A stretch of DNA of 64,000 nt from Streptomyces vinaceus (GTDB taxonomy: Bacteria > Actinomycetota > Actinomycetes > Streptomycetales > Streptomycetaceae). A program made the position numbers and the translations under genes. Location of the stretch: the NCBI RefSeq assembly GCF_008704935.1, contig NZ_CP023692.1:5361001-5425000 (forward strand), given 5' to 3'. The notes under the pieces were generated by a model, which saw only the letters and a program-made list of their open reading frames with translations, ran no database searches and had not been told where the DNA came from. This document shows, piece after piece, positions 39,403-48,473 of this stretch (position 1 is its first letter; the number at the start of each line of letters is the position of its first letter).

Positions 39403-40964
39403 GCACCACCGACCTGGCCGGCCTGCTCGGCCCCGATCCCCTGGGCCGGTACGGCCTGCCGGGCCGGATCACCGTGGCCGGCCTCGGCATCAGCGGCATC
39501 AGCGCCGCCCGGGCGCTGGCCGGACTCGGCGCGACGGTGACCGTCGTCGACAGCGGCGACGGCGACGCGCACCGCGCGAAGGCCGCCGAACTCGCCGAGC
39601 TGGGCATCGAGGTCCGCCTGGGGCACCTGCCCGACGGTGCCCGGGCCGGGGAAACCCTGCCCGAGGGCACCGAACTGGTCGTCACCTCGCCCGGCTGGCA
39701 GCCCGGGAGCCCGCTCTTCCGGGCCGCCGCAGAGGCGGGCGTCGACGTCGTCGGCGACGTCGAGATCGCCTGGCGGCTGCGCGGGGCCGGTGTGGAACTG
39801 CGCGCCGCCCGCCGGGCCGCCGCGGCGGCGGACGCCGGCGGGGACGCCGACGCCGACGCCGAGCGGACCCCGGCCGGGCCCGCCGAGTGGCTGGCGATCA
39901 CCGGCACCAACGGCAAGACCACCACCACCCAGATGCTCGCGTCGATCCTGAAGGCCGCAGGGCTGAAGACCGCCGCCGTCGGCAACATCGGCACCCCGAT
40001 CATCGACGTGGTGCTCGGCGAGGAGCAGTACGACGTGCTCGCCGTCGAACTCTCCAGCTACCAGCTGCACTGGGCGCCCTCGCTGCGCGCCCACTCGGCG
40101 GCCGTGCTCAACCTGGCCCCGGACCACCTCGACTGGCACGGCTCGATGGACGCGTACGCCGCGGACAAGGGCCGCATCTACGAGGGCAACACGGTCGCCT
40201 GCGTCTACAACGTCGCCGACCCGGCCACCGAGAAGCTCGTCGAGAACGCCGACGTCGAGGAGGGCTGCCGGGCGATCGGCTTCACCCTCGGCGCCCCCGG
40301 CCCCTCCATGCTCGGCGTCGTCGACGGCATCCTCGTCGACCGCGCCTTCGTGGAGAACCGGCAGAAGAACGCCCAGGAGCTCGCCGAGGTCAAGGACGTC
40401 AACCCGCCGGCCCCGCACAACATCGCCAACGCGCTCGCCGCGGCGGCCCTGGCCCGCGCCTTCGGCGTCGCCCCGCGCGCGGTCCGCGACGGCCTGCGCG
40501 ACTTCCGCCCCGACGCGCACCGCGTCGCGTTCGTGGACGAGGTCGCGGGGGTCACGTACATCGACGACTCCAAGGCCACCAACACGCACGCCGCCGAGGC
40601 CTCCCTGGCGGCCTTCGAGCCCGTCGTGTGGATCGCCGGCGGTCTCGCCAAGGGCGCGACCTTCGACGAGCTCGTCGCCACGTCGGCGAAGCGGCTGCGC
40701 GGCGTCGTGCTGATCGGCGCCGACCGGGCGCTGATCGCCGAGGCGCTGGCGCGACACGCCCCCGAGGTCCCGGTCGTCGACCTCGACCGGACCGACACTG
40801 GGGCGATGCTCGCAGCGGTCCGGGAGGCGGCCCGGCTCGCAGAGCCCGGCGACACGGTTCTGCTGGCCCCGGCCTGTGCCTCGATGGACATGTTCGCGAA
40901 CTACAACAAGCGCGGGGACGCATTCGCGGATGCGGTGCGCGAGCTGGCCGCCGAGAGCGAGTAG
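39399..40964 (+). CDS. murD: UDP-MurNAc-alanine:D-glutamate ligase MurD
   Basis: A 521-residue Mur ligase adding D-Glu. Motifs: VAGLGISGISAARAL near the N-terminus, P-loop ITGTNGKTTTTQML (about 167-180), ELSSYQLHWAP and DDSKATNTHAAEAS. Residues about 133-161 form an Ala/Asp-rich low-complexity insert (AARRAAAAADAGGDADADAE) between domains 1 and 2, making it longer than the E. coli enzyme (438). The GTG at 39399 overlaps the mraY stop; an ATG 15 nt upstream is a less likely start. Confidence 0.95.
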   Translation: MSTTDLAGLLGPDPLGRYGLPGRITVAGLGISGISAARALAGLGATVTVVDSGDGDAHRAKAAELAELGIEVRLGHLPDGARAGETLPEGTELVVTSPGWQPGSPLFRAAAEAGVDVVGDVEIAWRLRGAGVELRAARRAAAAADAGGDADADAERTPAGPAEWLAITGTNGKTTTTQMLASILKAAGLKTAAVGNIGTPIIDVVLGEEQYDVLAVELSSYQLHWAPSLRAHSAAVLNLAPDHLDWHGSMDAYAADKGRIYEGNTVACVYNVADPATEKLVENADVEEGCRAIGFTLGAPGPSMLGVVDGILVDRAFVENRQKNAQELAEVKDVNPPAPHNIANALAAAALARAFGVAPRAVRDGLRDFRPDAHRVAFVDEVAGVTYIDDSKATNTHAAEASLAAFEPVVWIAGGLAKGATFDELVATSAKRLRGVVLIGADRALIAEALARHAPEVPVVDLDRTDTGAMLAAVREAARLAEPGDTVLLAPACASMDMFANYNKRGDAFADAVRELAAESE

Positions 40965-41043
40965 GCCCGGCCGGCCCGTCTCAGGTCGGCGAGTCCTCCC
41001 CGACCGGCTGCTCGCCTCGTACGAGTGGAGGGGAAGGTCACAC

Positions 41044-42450
41044 ATGCCGGCCAAGCAAGTGCTGCCGGGGCGGCGGCCGTCCGCCGTGAAGGCCGCCAGG
41101 TCCGTGAGCGGTGCCAAGTCCGCCAGGACGGTCAGGGCGCAGGGCCGCAGGCGGCCGGCCTCCGGCGGGCGTGGACCGGGCGGGCGCGGGCCGCTGGAGC
41201 GGCTGCGGCGAACGCAGCGGCGGTTGCGCAAGGCCTGGGACCGGCCCCTCACCGCGTATTACCTGATTTTCGGCAGCTCGCTGCTCATCACCGTGCTCGG
41301 CCTGGTGATGGTCTACTCGGCATCGATGATCAAGGCCCTCCAGCTGGGCCTGGGCGACGCGTACTTCTTCAAGAAGCAGTTCCTGGCCGCCCTGATCGGC
41401 ACCGGGCTGCTGCTCGTCGCCTCCCGGATGCCCGTGAAACTGCACCGGGCGCTGTCGTACCCCGTGCTCGCGGGAACCCTGTTCCTGATGGTCCTGGTCC
41501 AGGTCCCCGGGATAGGGGTCGCGATCAACGGCAACCAGAATTGGATCTCCCTTGGCGGTCCGTTCATGCTCCAGCCCAGTGAGTTCGGCAAGCTGGCCCT
41601 GATCCTCTGGGGCGCCGACCTGCTGGCCCGCAAGGGCGACAAGGAACTGCTGAGCCAGTGGAAGCACCTCCTGGTGCCGCTGGTCCCGGTGGCCTTCCTG
41701 CTGCTCGGGCTGATCATGCTGGGCGGGGACATGGGCACCGCGATGATCCTCGGGGCCATCCTGTTCGGCCTGCTGTGGCTGGCGGGGGCGCCCACGCGGA
41801 TGTTCGTGGCGGTGCTGGCCTTCGCGGGTGTGATCGTCGCACTGCTGATCAAGACCAGCCCGCACCGGATGGACCGGCTCGCCTGCATCGGCGCGACGGA
41901 TCCCGGCCGGAACGACCTGTGCTGGCAGGCCGTGCACGGGATCTATGCCCTCGCATCGGGCGGATGGTTCGGTTCCGGTTTGGGTGCCAGTGTGGAAAAA
42001 TGGGGGCAACTGCCCGAAGCCCACACCGACTTCATCTTCGCCATCACCGGGGAGGAACTGGGTCTGGCGGGGACGCTGTCGGTACTCGCCCTGTTCGCGG
42101 CTCTAGGCTATGCGGGTATCCGCGTGGCCGGACGCACGGAGGACTCCTTCGTACGGTATGCCGCGGGAGGCGTGACCACCTGGATCACGGCGCAGGCCGT
42201 GATCAACATCGGTGCGGTGCTCGGTCTGCTGCCGATCGCCGGAGTCCCGCTCCCGCTGTTCTCGTACGGGGGGTCCGCGCTGCTGCCGACCATGTTCGCG
42301 GTCGGACTGCTCATCGCCTTCGCGCGGGAGGAGCCGGCGGCGCGCGCGGCGCTCGCGATGCGCCAGCCGAAGACCGGCTGGAAGCGGACCGGGCAGAGAT
42401 GGAAGTCGATGAGACGGAGCGTCAAGAGGCGTCCGTCCGGAGAGCGGTGA
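41044..42450 (+). CDS. ftsW: SEDS-family septal glycosyltransferase FtsW
   Basis: A 468-residue membrane protein. A 65-residue very basic Arg/Pro/Gly-rich cytoplasmic tail precedes about ten membrane helices. SEDS motifs include MVYSAS, QPSEFGKLALILW, GGDMGTAMI, PEAHTDFIFAITGEELG and PLPLFSYGGSALLPTM. FtsW polymerises septal glycan with FtsI. The ATG at 41044 has GGGAAGG upstream. The gene is separated from murD by 79 nt, one of the few real gaps in the cluster. Confidence 0.95.
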   Translation: MPAKQVLPGRRPSAVKAARSVSGAKSARTVRAQGRRRPASGGRGPGGRGPLERLRRTQRRLRKAWDRPLTAYYLIFGSSLLITVLGLVMVYSASMIKALQLGLGDAYFFKKQFLAALIGTGLLLVASRMPVKLHRALSYPVLAGTLFLMVLVQVPGIGVAINGNQNWISLGGPFMLQPSEFGKLALILWGADLLARKGDKELLSQWKHLLVPLVPVAFLLLGLIMLGGDMGTAMILGAILFGLLWLAGAPTRMFVAVLAFAGVIVALLIKTSPHRMDRLACIGATDPGRNDLCWQAVHGIYALASGGWFGSGLGASVEKWGQLPEAHTDFIFAITGEELGLAGTLSVLALFAALGYAGIRVAGRTEDSFVRYAAGGVTTWITAQAVINIGAVLGLLPIAGVPLPLFSYGGSALLPTMFAVGLLIAFAREEPAARAALAMRQPKTGWKRTGQRWKSMRRSVKRRPSGER

Positions 42451-42456
42451 ATTTCG

Positions 42457-43551
42457 GTGCATGTCGTACTCGCCGGTGGGGGGACCGCCGGCCACATCGA
42501 GCCGGCGCTCGCCCTCGCGGACGCCCTGCGCAGGCAGGACCCTTCCGTGGGCATCACCGCCCTCGGCACGGAGCGCGGGCTCGAAACCCGCCTCGTGCCC
42601 GAGCGCGGCTATGAGCTGGGGCTGATCCCGGCCGTCCCGCTGCCCCGCAAGCCCACCCCCGAGCTCATCACCGTCCCCGGACGGCTGCGCGGGACGATCA
42701 AGGCCGCCGAGGAGATCCTGGAGCGCACCAAGGCCGACTGCGTCGTCGGCTTCGGCGGCTACGTGGCCCTGCCCGGCTACCTGGCCGCCAAGCGGCTCGG
42801 GGTGCCGATCATCGTCCACGAGGCCAACGCCCGGCCGGGACTGGCCAACAAGATCGGCTCCCGCTACGCGCACGCCGTCGCGGTCTCCACCCCCGACAGC
42901 AAACTGCGCGGCGCCCGCTACGTGGGCATCCCGCTGCGCCGCTCCATCTCCACCCTGGACCGGGCGGCGGCCCGCCCGGAGGCGCGCGCCGCCTTCGGCC
43001 TGGACCCGAACCTGCCGACCCTGCTGGTTTCCGGCGGCTCGCAGGGCGCCCGCCGCCTCAACGAGACCATCCAGCAGGTCGCTCCGACCCTCCAGCGCTC
43101 CGGGATCCAGATCCTGCACGCGGTCGGTCCGAAGAACGAACTGCCGCGTGTCGACAACATGCCCGGGATGCCGCCGTATGTGCCGGTACCGTACGTGGAC
43201 CGGATGGATCTCGCGTACGCCGCCGCCGACATGATGCTGTGCCGCGCGGGCGCGATGACCGTCGCCGAACTCTCCGCCGTCGGGCTGCCGGCCGCGTACG
43301 TCCCGCTGCCGATCGGCAACGGCGAACAGCGGCTCAACGCCCAGCCGGTGGTCAAGGCCGGCGGCGGCCTGCTCGTCGACGACGCGGAGCTGACGCCCGA
43401 GTGGGTGCTCAGCCAGGTCCTCCCGGTGCTCGCCGACCCGCACCGCCTGTACGAGATGTCCCGCGCCGCCGCCGAGTTCGGCCGCCGCGACGCCGACGAC
43501 CTGCTCGTCGCGATGGTGTACGAGGCGATCGCCGCACACAGGAACCGCTAG
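42457..43551 (+). CDS. murG: UDP-GlcNAc:lipid I GlcNAc transferase MurG (dcw copy)
   Basis: A 364-residue GT28 glycosyltransferase that converts lipid I to lipid II at the inner face of the membrane. The first glycine loop reads GGGTAGHIEPALALADAL, with Ala and Ile-Glu where most bacteria have GGTGGHxxP. VVGFGGYVALPGYLAA, HEANARPGLANKIG, GGSQGARRLNE and CRAGAMTVAEL follow. This is the housekeeping copy by position. A second MurG-like gene with more classical motifs lies at 59.7-60.9 kb. Confidence 0.96.
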   Translation: MHVVLAGGGTAGHIEPALALADALRRQDPSVGITALGTERGLETRLVPERGYELGLIPAVPLPRKPTPELITVPGRLRGTIKAAEEILERTKADCVVGFGGYVALPGYLAAKRLGVPIIVHEANARPGLANKIGSRYAHAVAVSTPDSKLRGARYVGIPLRRSISTLDRAAARPEARAAFGLDPNLPTLLVSGGSQGARRLNETIQQVAPTLQRSGIQILHAVGPKNELPRVDNMPGMPPYVPVPYVDRMDLAYAAADMMLCRAGAMTVAELSAVGLPAAYVPLPIGNGEQRLNAQPVVKAGGGLLVDDAELTPEWVLSQVLPVLADPHRLYEMSRAAAEFGRRDADDLLVAMVYEAIAAHRNR

Positions 43552-43567
43552 CGCAGGAGGCACAGGA

Positions 43568-44419
43568 GTGGCCGGAGCGACGACCGCACAGCGCGGCAAC
43601 CCCGGGTCCGCCCGGAAGGGCGAGGGCTCCGGCTCTCCCAAGCCGCCCAAGCAGCCCCGGTCGTCAGGGGGGTCCGGCCCGCAGGGCCCCGGTGTCCAGC
43701 GCCTCGTCAGGCGCCTGCGGCACCGGGGCCCCGTGCTGCTCGCCCTCCTCGCCGCCGTGCTCCTCACCGGGGGCGGCAGCTGGGTGCTCTACGGCTCTTC
43801 CTGGCTCCGCGTCGAGAAGGTGACCACGAGCGGTACCCAGGTGCTGACCCCCGAGCAGGTGCTGGCGGCCGCGGCCGTACCGGTCGGGGCACCGCTGGTG
43901 GGCGTGGACACCGACGAGATCGCGGGCCGCGTCCGCAGCCGGCTGCCCCGCGTCGATTCGGTCGATGTGGTGCGGGCCTGGCCGCACGGGATCGGGCTGA
44001 AAGTGACGGAACGCAAACCCGTCCTGCTCATCAAAAAGGACGCCAAGTTCGTGGAAGTGGACGCTTCGGGTGTGCGATTCGACACGGCCGCGAAAGCTCC
44101 CGCGGGCGTTCCGGTCCTCGAATTGTCAGCGGCACAGTCGCCCAGCGGCCGCCGCTTCGACGAGGAGCGGCTGCTGCACGAGGCCGTGGGCGTCGCCGGG
44201 GACCTCCCCGAAGCGGTCGCCAAGGAGACCGTGCAGGTCAGGGTGGGCTCGTACGACTCGGTCGTACTGGAGTTGACCCGCGGCCGGACCGTGGTCTGGG
44301 GCAGCGGCGAGCAGGGCGAGGCGAAGGGGCGTGCGCTGACCGCTCTGCTGAAAGCCGCGCCCAAGGCTGACCACTTTGACGTGAGCGTCCCCACCGCCCC
44401 TGCGGTGTCCGGGAGTTGA
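43568..44419 (+). CDS. ftsQ: Cell division protein FtsQ
   Basis: A 283-residue bitopic protein: a basic, Pro/Ser/Gly-rich cytoplasmic tail (1-52), one membrane helix (about 56-76), a POTRA domain beginning LRVEKVTTSGTQVLTPEQVLAAAAV, and the FtsQ beta domain. It recruits FtsL/DivIC to the divisome. The GTG has AGGAGG 11 nt and AGGA 2 nt before it. Confidence 0.93.
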   Translation: MAGATTAQRGNPGSARKGEGSGSPKPPKQPRSSGGSGPQGPGVQRLVRRLRHRGPVLLALLAAVLLTGGGSWVLYGSSWLRVEKVTTSGTQVLTPEQVLAAAAVPVGAPLVGVDTDEIAGRVRSRLPRVDSVDVVRAWPHGIGLKVTERKPVLLIKKDAKFVEVDASGVRFDTAAKAPAGVPVLELSAAQSPSGRRFDEERLLHEAVGVAGDLPEAVAKETVQVRVGSYDSVVLELTRGRTVVWGSGEQGEAKGRALTALLKAAPKADHFDVSVPTAPAVSGS

Positions 44420-44699
44420 CGTCGGGTCGAACAGCGACGCACCCTGGTTGGCCACCGATACGGGTGATCACATAGGGTGAAAAGAAAAACGGGAGGTTCG
44501 GCGTGTTCGTTGAACACGCGCTACTTGTCGACTTAGTGTCCTGTTCGGAAGAGTCCAAGGAACAGGCACATGCTTAACCCTAAACTTCAGGGTTAGGGTT
44601 CGGGTCGGCGCGTTCGGACCGTCCCACATTTCGGCATCAGTCGTCGCAACGCAGGCCCGCGAGGCGGCGACACGTAACTCGAGGCGAGAGGCCTTCGAC
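44420..44699 (+). promoter_or_regulatory. ftsQ-ftsZ intergenic control region
   Basis: 280 bp with several ordered elements: an 8-bp palindrome GTGATCAC (44464-44471) touching a TAGGGT -10 (44473-44478); an 8-3-8 inverted repeat GCGTGTTC/GAACACGC (44501-44519); GTGTC (44536-44540, the complement of the WhiA GACAC motif); CCTGTTC/GAACAGG (44540-44566); and TAACCCT/AGGGTTA (44575-44595). ftsZ of S. coelicolor is known to have several promoters here, including a sporulation one; the assignment of elements is inferred. Confidence 0.6.
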
Positions 44700-45905
44700 G
44701 TGGCAGCACCGCAGAACTACCTCGCAGTCATCAAGGTCATCGGTGTCGGCGGCGGTGGTGTCAATGCCATCAACCGAATGATCGAGGTCGGTCTCAAGGG
44801 CGTCGAGTTCATCGCCATCAACACGGACGCCCAGGCGCTGTTGATGAGCGACGCCGACGTCAAGCTCGACGTCGGCCGTGAACTCACCCGGGGCCTCGGC
44901 GCCGGCGCCAATCCGGCAGTCGGTCGCAAGGCGGCAGAGGACCACCGCGAGGAGATCGAGGAGGTCCTCAAGGGGGCCGACATGGTCTTCGTCACCGCCG
45001 GCGAGGGCGGTGGCACCGGTACCGGCGGCGCACCCGTCGTCGCCAACATCGCACGCTCGCTCGGCGCCCTGACGATCGGTGTGGTCACCCGGCCGTTCAC
45101 CTTCGAAGGACGGCGCCGCGCGAACCAGGCGGAGGACGGCATCGCCGAGCTCCGCGAAGAGGTCGACACCCTCATCGTCATCCCCAACGACCGGCTGCTG
45201 TCCATCTCGGACCGCCAGGTCTCGGTCCTGGACGCCTTCAAGTCGGCCGACCAGGTCCTGCTCTCGGGTGTCCAGGGCATCACCGACCTCATCACCACCC
45301 CGGGTCTGATCAACCTCGACTTCGCGGACGTCAAGTCCGTCATGTCCGAGGCCGGCTCGGCCCTCATGGGCATCGGCTCGGCCCGCGGCGACGACCGCGC
45401 GGTGGCCGCCGCCGAGATGGCGATCTCCTCGCCGCTGCTGGAGGCGTCCATCGACGGCGCCCGCGGTGTGCTGCTCTCCATCTCCGGTGGCTCGGACCTC
45501 GGTCTCTTCGAGATCAACGAGGCCGCGCAGCTGGTCAGCGAGGCCGCCCACCCCGAGGCGAACATCATCTTCGGCGCCGTCATCGACGACGCGCTCGGCG
45601 ACGAGGTACGGGTCACCGTCATCGCCGCCGGCTTCGACGGCGGACAGCCCCCGGCCCGCCGGGACAACGTCATCGGTGCCGCGTCCACCAAGCGCGAGGA
45701 GCCGGCCCCGGCACCGGTCCGCGCGGCCGAGCCGGCCCGCCCGGCCTTCGGCGGCCTGGGTACGGTCACCCCGCGCGAAGAGCCCCCGGCCCCGGTCGAG
45801 GCGGCTCCGGTCGAGACCGCGGCCCCCGCGCCGCAGGTCCCGACGGCCCGGCCGTACCAGGACAGCCCGGCCGAGGAACTGGATGTCCCGGACTTCTTGA
45901 AGTGA
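44700..45905 (+). CDS. ftsZ: Cell division GTPase FtsZ
   Basis: A 401-residue tubulin homologue that forms the Z ring. The GTP-binding tubulin signature GGGTGTGG lies at 103-110, the T7 synergy loop is NLDFADVKSVMSEAGSALMGIG, and the variable linker (about 320-390) ends in the conserved binding tail DVPDFLK for SepF and other partners. The GTG has GAGGCGAGAGG upstream. A GTGA overlap joins it to ylmD. Long intergenic control region precedes it. Confidence 0.98.
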   Translation: MAAPQNYLAVIKVIGVGGGGVNAINRMIEVGLKGVEFIAINTDAQALLMSDADVKLDVGRELTRGLGAGANPAVGRKAAEDHREEIEEVLKGADMVFVTAGEGGGTGTGGAPVVANIARSLGALTIGVVTRPFTFEGRRRANQAEDGIAELREEVDTLIVIPNDRLLSISDRQVSVLDAFKSADQVLLSGVQGITDLITTPGLINLDFADVKSVMSEAGSALMGIGSARGDDRAVAAAEMAISSPLLEASIDGARGVLLSISGGSDLGLFEINEAAQLVSEAAHPEANIIFGAVIDDALGDEVRVTVIAAGFDGGQPPARRDNVIGAASTKREEPAPAPVRAAEPARPAFGGLGTVTPREEPPAPVEAAPVETAAPAPQVPTARPYQDSPAEELDVPDFLK

Positions 45906-46633
45906 CGCTGGACCAGTACGACGAGAACGGCGCCCACTTCGCCTTCACCGACCGGTGGGGCGGGGTGAGCGCCGTTCCGTACGAGGAGCTCAATCTCGGC
46001 GGCGCGGTCGGAGACGACCCCACCGCCGTTCTCGCGAACCGGGCCGCCGCCGCCGGAGCCCTGGGCATCGAGCCGGACCGGGTGGTCTGGATGAACCAGG
46101 TCCACGGCCGTGACGTGGCGGTGGTCCCCGGACCCTGGGGCGCCGACGCGGACGTTCCGGCGGTGGACGCGGTGGTGACCGCCCGCCGGGGACTCGCCCT
46201 CGCGGTGCTCACCGCGGACTGCACCCCGGTCCTGCTGGCCGACCCCGTCGCGGGGGTCGCGGGCGCGGCCCACGCGGGGCGGCCCGGACTGGTCGCCGGG
46301 GTGGTGCCCGCCGCCGTGGAGGCGATGGTCGCCCTCGGGGCCGAACCCGGGCGGATCATCGCCCGTACCGGACCGGCGATCTGCGGGCGCTGCTACGAGG
46401 TGCCGGCCGAGATGCGGGCGGCGGTCGCCGAGCAGGTGCCGGCCGCCTACGGCGAGACGAGTTGGGGGACCCCGTCCGTCGACGTGGTCGCCGGGGTGCA
46501 CGCGCAGCTCGCGGAGGCGGGGGTGGTGAACCGCCACCGTTCGCCGGTCTGCACACTGGAGTCGCGGGACCACTTCTCGTACCGCCGCGACCGGGTGACC
46601 GGGCGGCTTGCCGGATATGTCTGGTTGGGCTAG
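45902..46633 (+). CDS. pgeF: YlmD/YfiH family protein (purine nucleosidase / peptidoglycan editing factor)
   Basis: A 243-residue Cu/Zn-binding family protein. Metal-site motifs: MNQVHGRDV (His), LTADCTPVLLAD (Cys), AAHAGRPGLVAGVV (His). Homologues are reported both as purine nucleoside phosphorylase-like enzymes (LACC1/YfiH) and as PgeF, which limits L-Ser misincorporation into peptidoglycan; the latter fits the location inside the wall cluster. The usual AHAGWRG reads AHAGRPG here. It overlaps ftsZ by 4 nt. Confidence 0.87.
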   Translation: MTLDQYDENGAHFAFTDRWGGVSAVPYEELNLGGAVGDDPTAVLANRAAAAGALGIEPDRVVWMNQVHGRDVAVVPGPWGADADVPAVDAVVTARRGLALAVLTADCTPVLLADPVAGVAGAAHAGRPGLVAGVVPAAVEAMVALGAEPGRIIARTGPAICGRCYEVPAEMRAAVAEQVPAAYGETSWGTPSVDVVAGVHAQLAEAGVVNRHRSPVCTLESRDHFSYRRDRVTGRLAGYVWLG

Positions 46634-46636
46634 GTA

Positions 46637-47356
46637 ATGACGGACCGTAAGACGGAGCTCGCGGAGAACCTCGCGCGGGTGGAGGAACGTATCTCGTCCG
46701 CCTGCGCGGCCGCGGGGCGGGCGCGGGACGAGGTGACGCTCATCGTCGTCACCAAGACCTACCCCGCGAGCGACGTACGACTGCTGGCGGACCTGGGGGT
46801 CCGTCACGTGGCGGAGAATCGTGACCAGGACGCCGCCCCCAAGGCCGCGGCCTGCGCGGATCTGCCGCTCACCTGGCACTTCGTGGGCCAGTTGCAGACG
46901 AACAAAGTCCGTTCCGTGGCGGGATACGCGCATGTCGTGCAGTCCGTCGACCGGCCCAGGCTGGTGACGGCCCTCTCGGCCGCCGCCGAAGGAGCCGGGC
47001 GCGAACTCGGCTGCCTCGTCCAGATCGCGCTCGACGCGGAGTCGGGGGAGCGCGGCACCCGCGGCGGCGCCGCTCCCGAGCAGCTCGCCGGGCTCGCGGA
47101 CCTCGTGGCCGGGGCGCCCGGACTGCGGATCGACGGCCTGATGACCGTCGCCCCGCTGGCCGGGCCCTACGCGGGACGCGAACAGGCCGCTTTCGAGCGG
47201 CTGGTTGAATTGTCATCCCGCCTGCGCGCGGACCATCCGGCTGCCACGATGGTGTCGGCCGGGATGAGCGCAGACCTGGAACAGGCCGTTGCGGCCGGTG
47301 CGACACATGTACGCGTCGGCACTGCGGTACTCGGCGCGAGACCCCGGCTCGGGTAA
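46637..47356 (+). CDS. yggS: YggS/YlmE PLP-binding protein
   Basis: A 239-residue alanine-racemase-fold protein that binds pyridoxal phosphate via the Lys in LIVVTKTYPASDVR and buffers vitamin B6. HFVGQLQTNKVR is diagnostic, and SAGMSADLEQAVAAGATHVRVGTAVLG closes the barrel. The usual NRVQE/GENRVQ region reads AENRDQDA. It starts 3 nt after ylmD. In S. coelicolor this gene lies between ylmD and sepF and its loss has little effect on division. Confidence 0.92.
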   Translation: MTDRKTELAENLARVEERISSACAAAGRARDEVTLIVVTKTYPASDVRLLADLGVRHVAENRDQDAAPKAAACADLPLTWHFVGQLQTNKVRSVAGYAHVVQSVDRPRLVTALSAAAEGAGRELGCLVQIALDAESGERGTRGGAAPEQLAGLADLVAGAPGLRIDGLMTVAPLAGPYAGREQAAFERLVELSSRLRADHPAATMVSAGMSADLEQAVAAGATHVRVGTAVLGARPRLG

Positions 47357-47451
47357 CGTCGCGAAGAAAGTCGGACCACAGCAGAAAATATGGTCATTCC
47401 CGCTGACGGGCGGACAGACCACGTGGATCGCGGGCAGTTGGTGACTTTGGT

Positions 47452-47464
47452 GACACAGCGACAC
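47452..47464 (+). promoter_or_regulatory. Paired GACAC motifs upstream of sepF
   Basis: GACACAGCGACAC holds two GACAC elements with an 8-bp period, 44-56 nt before sepF. GACAC is the core of the WhiA developmental regulator site, so a sporulation input is possible. Confidence 0.4.
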
Positions 47465-47507
47465 ACCTGCGACAGGGCGATCCACCACAGAGCGGAGGAT
47501 TCAGAGA

Positions 47508-48116
47508 ATGGCCGGCGCGATGCGCAAGATGGCGGTCTACCTCGGCCTCGTGGAGGACGACCGGTACGACAACCCGGGGTACGACCCCGACGACGAGTTC
47601 GAGCCCGAGCCGGAACCGGAGCGGGACCGCCGGCGCCAGCAGGCCGTGCACCAACCGCCCGTAACGGACGAACCGGTACGAATTACCCAGCCTCCGGCGC
47701 AACGGGAACCCATCCCATTGCCGGTTGAAAACGGACGTCCTGCGCGAATTGCCCCCGTGGCATCCATCACACCTGAACGCTCGAACCTGGAGAAGAACGC
47801 CCCCGTGATCATGCCCAAGGTCGTCTCCGAGCGGGAGCCGTACCGCATCACGACGCTGCACCCCCGGACCTACAACGAGGCCCGTACCATCGGGGAACAC
47901 TTCCGTGAGGGCACTCCGGTGATCATGAACCTCACGGAGATGGACGACACGGATGCGAAGCGACTTGTCGACTTCGCCGCCGGCCTCGTCTTCGGTCTGC
48001 ACGGCAGCATTGAACGCGTGACACAGAAGGTGTTCCTGCTGTCGCCTGCTAACGTCGATGTCACGGCGGAGGACAAGGCCCGCATCGCGGAGGGCGGGTT
48101 CTTCAACCAAAGCTAG
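47508..48116 (+). CDS. sepF: Cell division protein SepF
   Basis: A 202-residue FtsZ-binding membrane anchor. The N-terminal amphipathic helix (MAGAMRKMAVYLGLVEDD) precedes an acidic, Pro-rich linker (about 20-95) and the SepF core beginning ITTLHPRTYNEARTIGEHFREGTPVIMNLTEMDD. In actinobacteria lacking FtsA/ZipA it is the main Z-ring anchor. The ATG follows GGAGGA by about 11 nt. A 151-nt gap with paired GACAC motifs precedes it, so a separate promoter is likely. Confidence 0.95.
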   Translation: MAGAMRKMAVYLGLVEDDRYDNPGYDPDDEFEPEPEPERDRRRQQAVHQPPVTDEPVRITQPPAQREPIPLPVENGRPARIAPVASITPERSNLEKNAPVIMPKVVSEREPYRITTLHPRTYNEARTIGEHFREGTPVIMNLTEMDDTDAKRLVDFAAGLVFGLHGSIERVTQKVFLLSPANVDVTAEDKARIAEGGFFNQS

Positions 48117-48176
48117 ACCGATCCGTCAGACACGGGGCCGGGGACTGAGCGAGAGCAGGGGAGAGGGAAGCGCGGG

Positions 48177-48473
48177 ATGGGCGTCGCACTGCAGGTGGTC
48201 TACATCGCGCTGATGTGCTTCCTTATCGTGCTGATCTTCCGACTGGTGATGGACTACGTCTTCCAGTTCGCACGTTCATGGACTCCGGGCAAGGCGATGG
48301 TGGTCGTCCTTGAGGCCACCTACACTGTCACCGATCCACCGCTCAAGCTTCTCCGGCGTTTCATTCCGCCGTTGCGTCTCGGGGGCGTGGCACTCGACCT
48401 GTCCTTCTTCGTTCTGATGATCATCGTTTACATCCTCATCAGTTTCGTGAGCACCGCTGCGAGAAGCGTGTGA
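48177..48473 (+). CDS. sepG: YggT-family membrane protein SepG
   Basis: A 98-residue protein with two membrane helices (about 5-25 and 72-92) separated by a loop with the YggT signature TDPPLKLLRRFIPPLRLGGVALDLSF. In Streptomyces SepG (formerly YlmG) helps to place SsgB and to organise nucleoids during sporulation. The ATG has GAGAGGGAAG upstream. Confidence 0.9.
   Translation: MGVALQVVYIALMCFLIVLIFRLVMDYVFQFARSWTPGKAMVVVLEATYTVTDPPLKLLRRFIPPLRLGGVALDLSFFVLMIIVYILISFVSTAARSV

Noticed and set aside
44575..44600. Telomere-like TTAACCCTAAA / AGGGTTAGGGTT sequence before ftsZ
   Set aside because: Only one imperfect inverted repeat, internal to the chromosome core; read as a regulatory or hairpin element, not a telomere.
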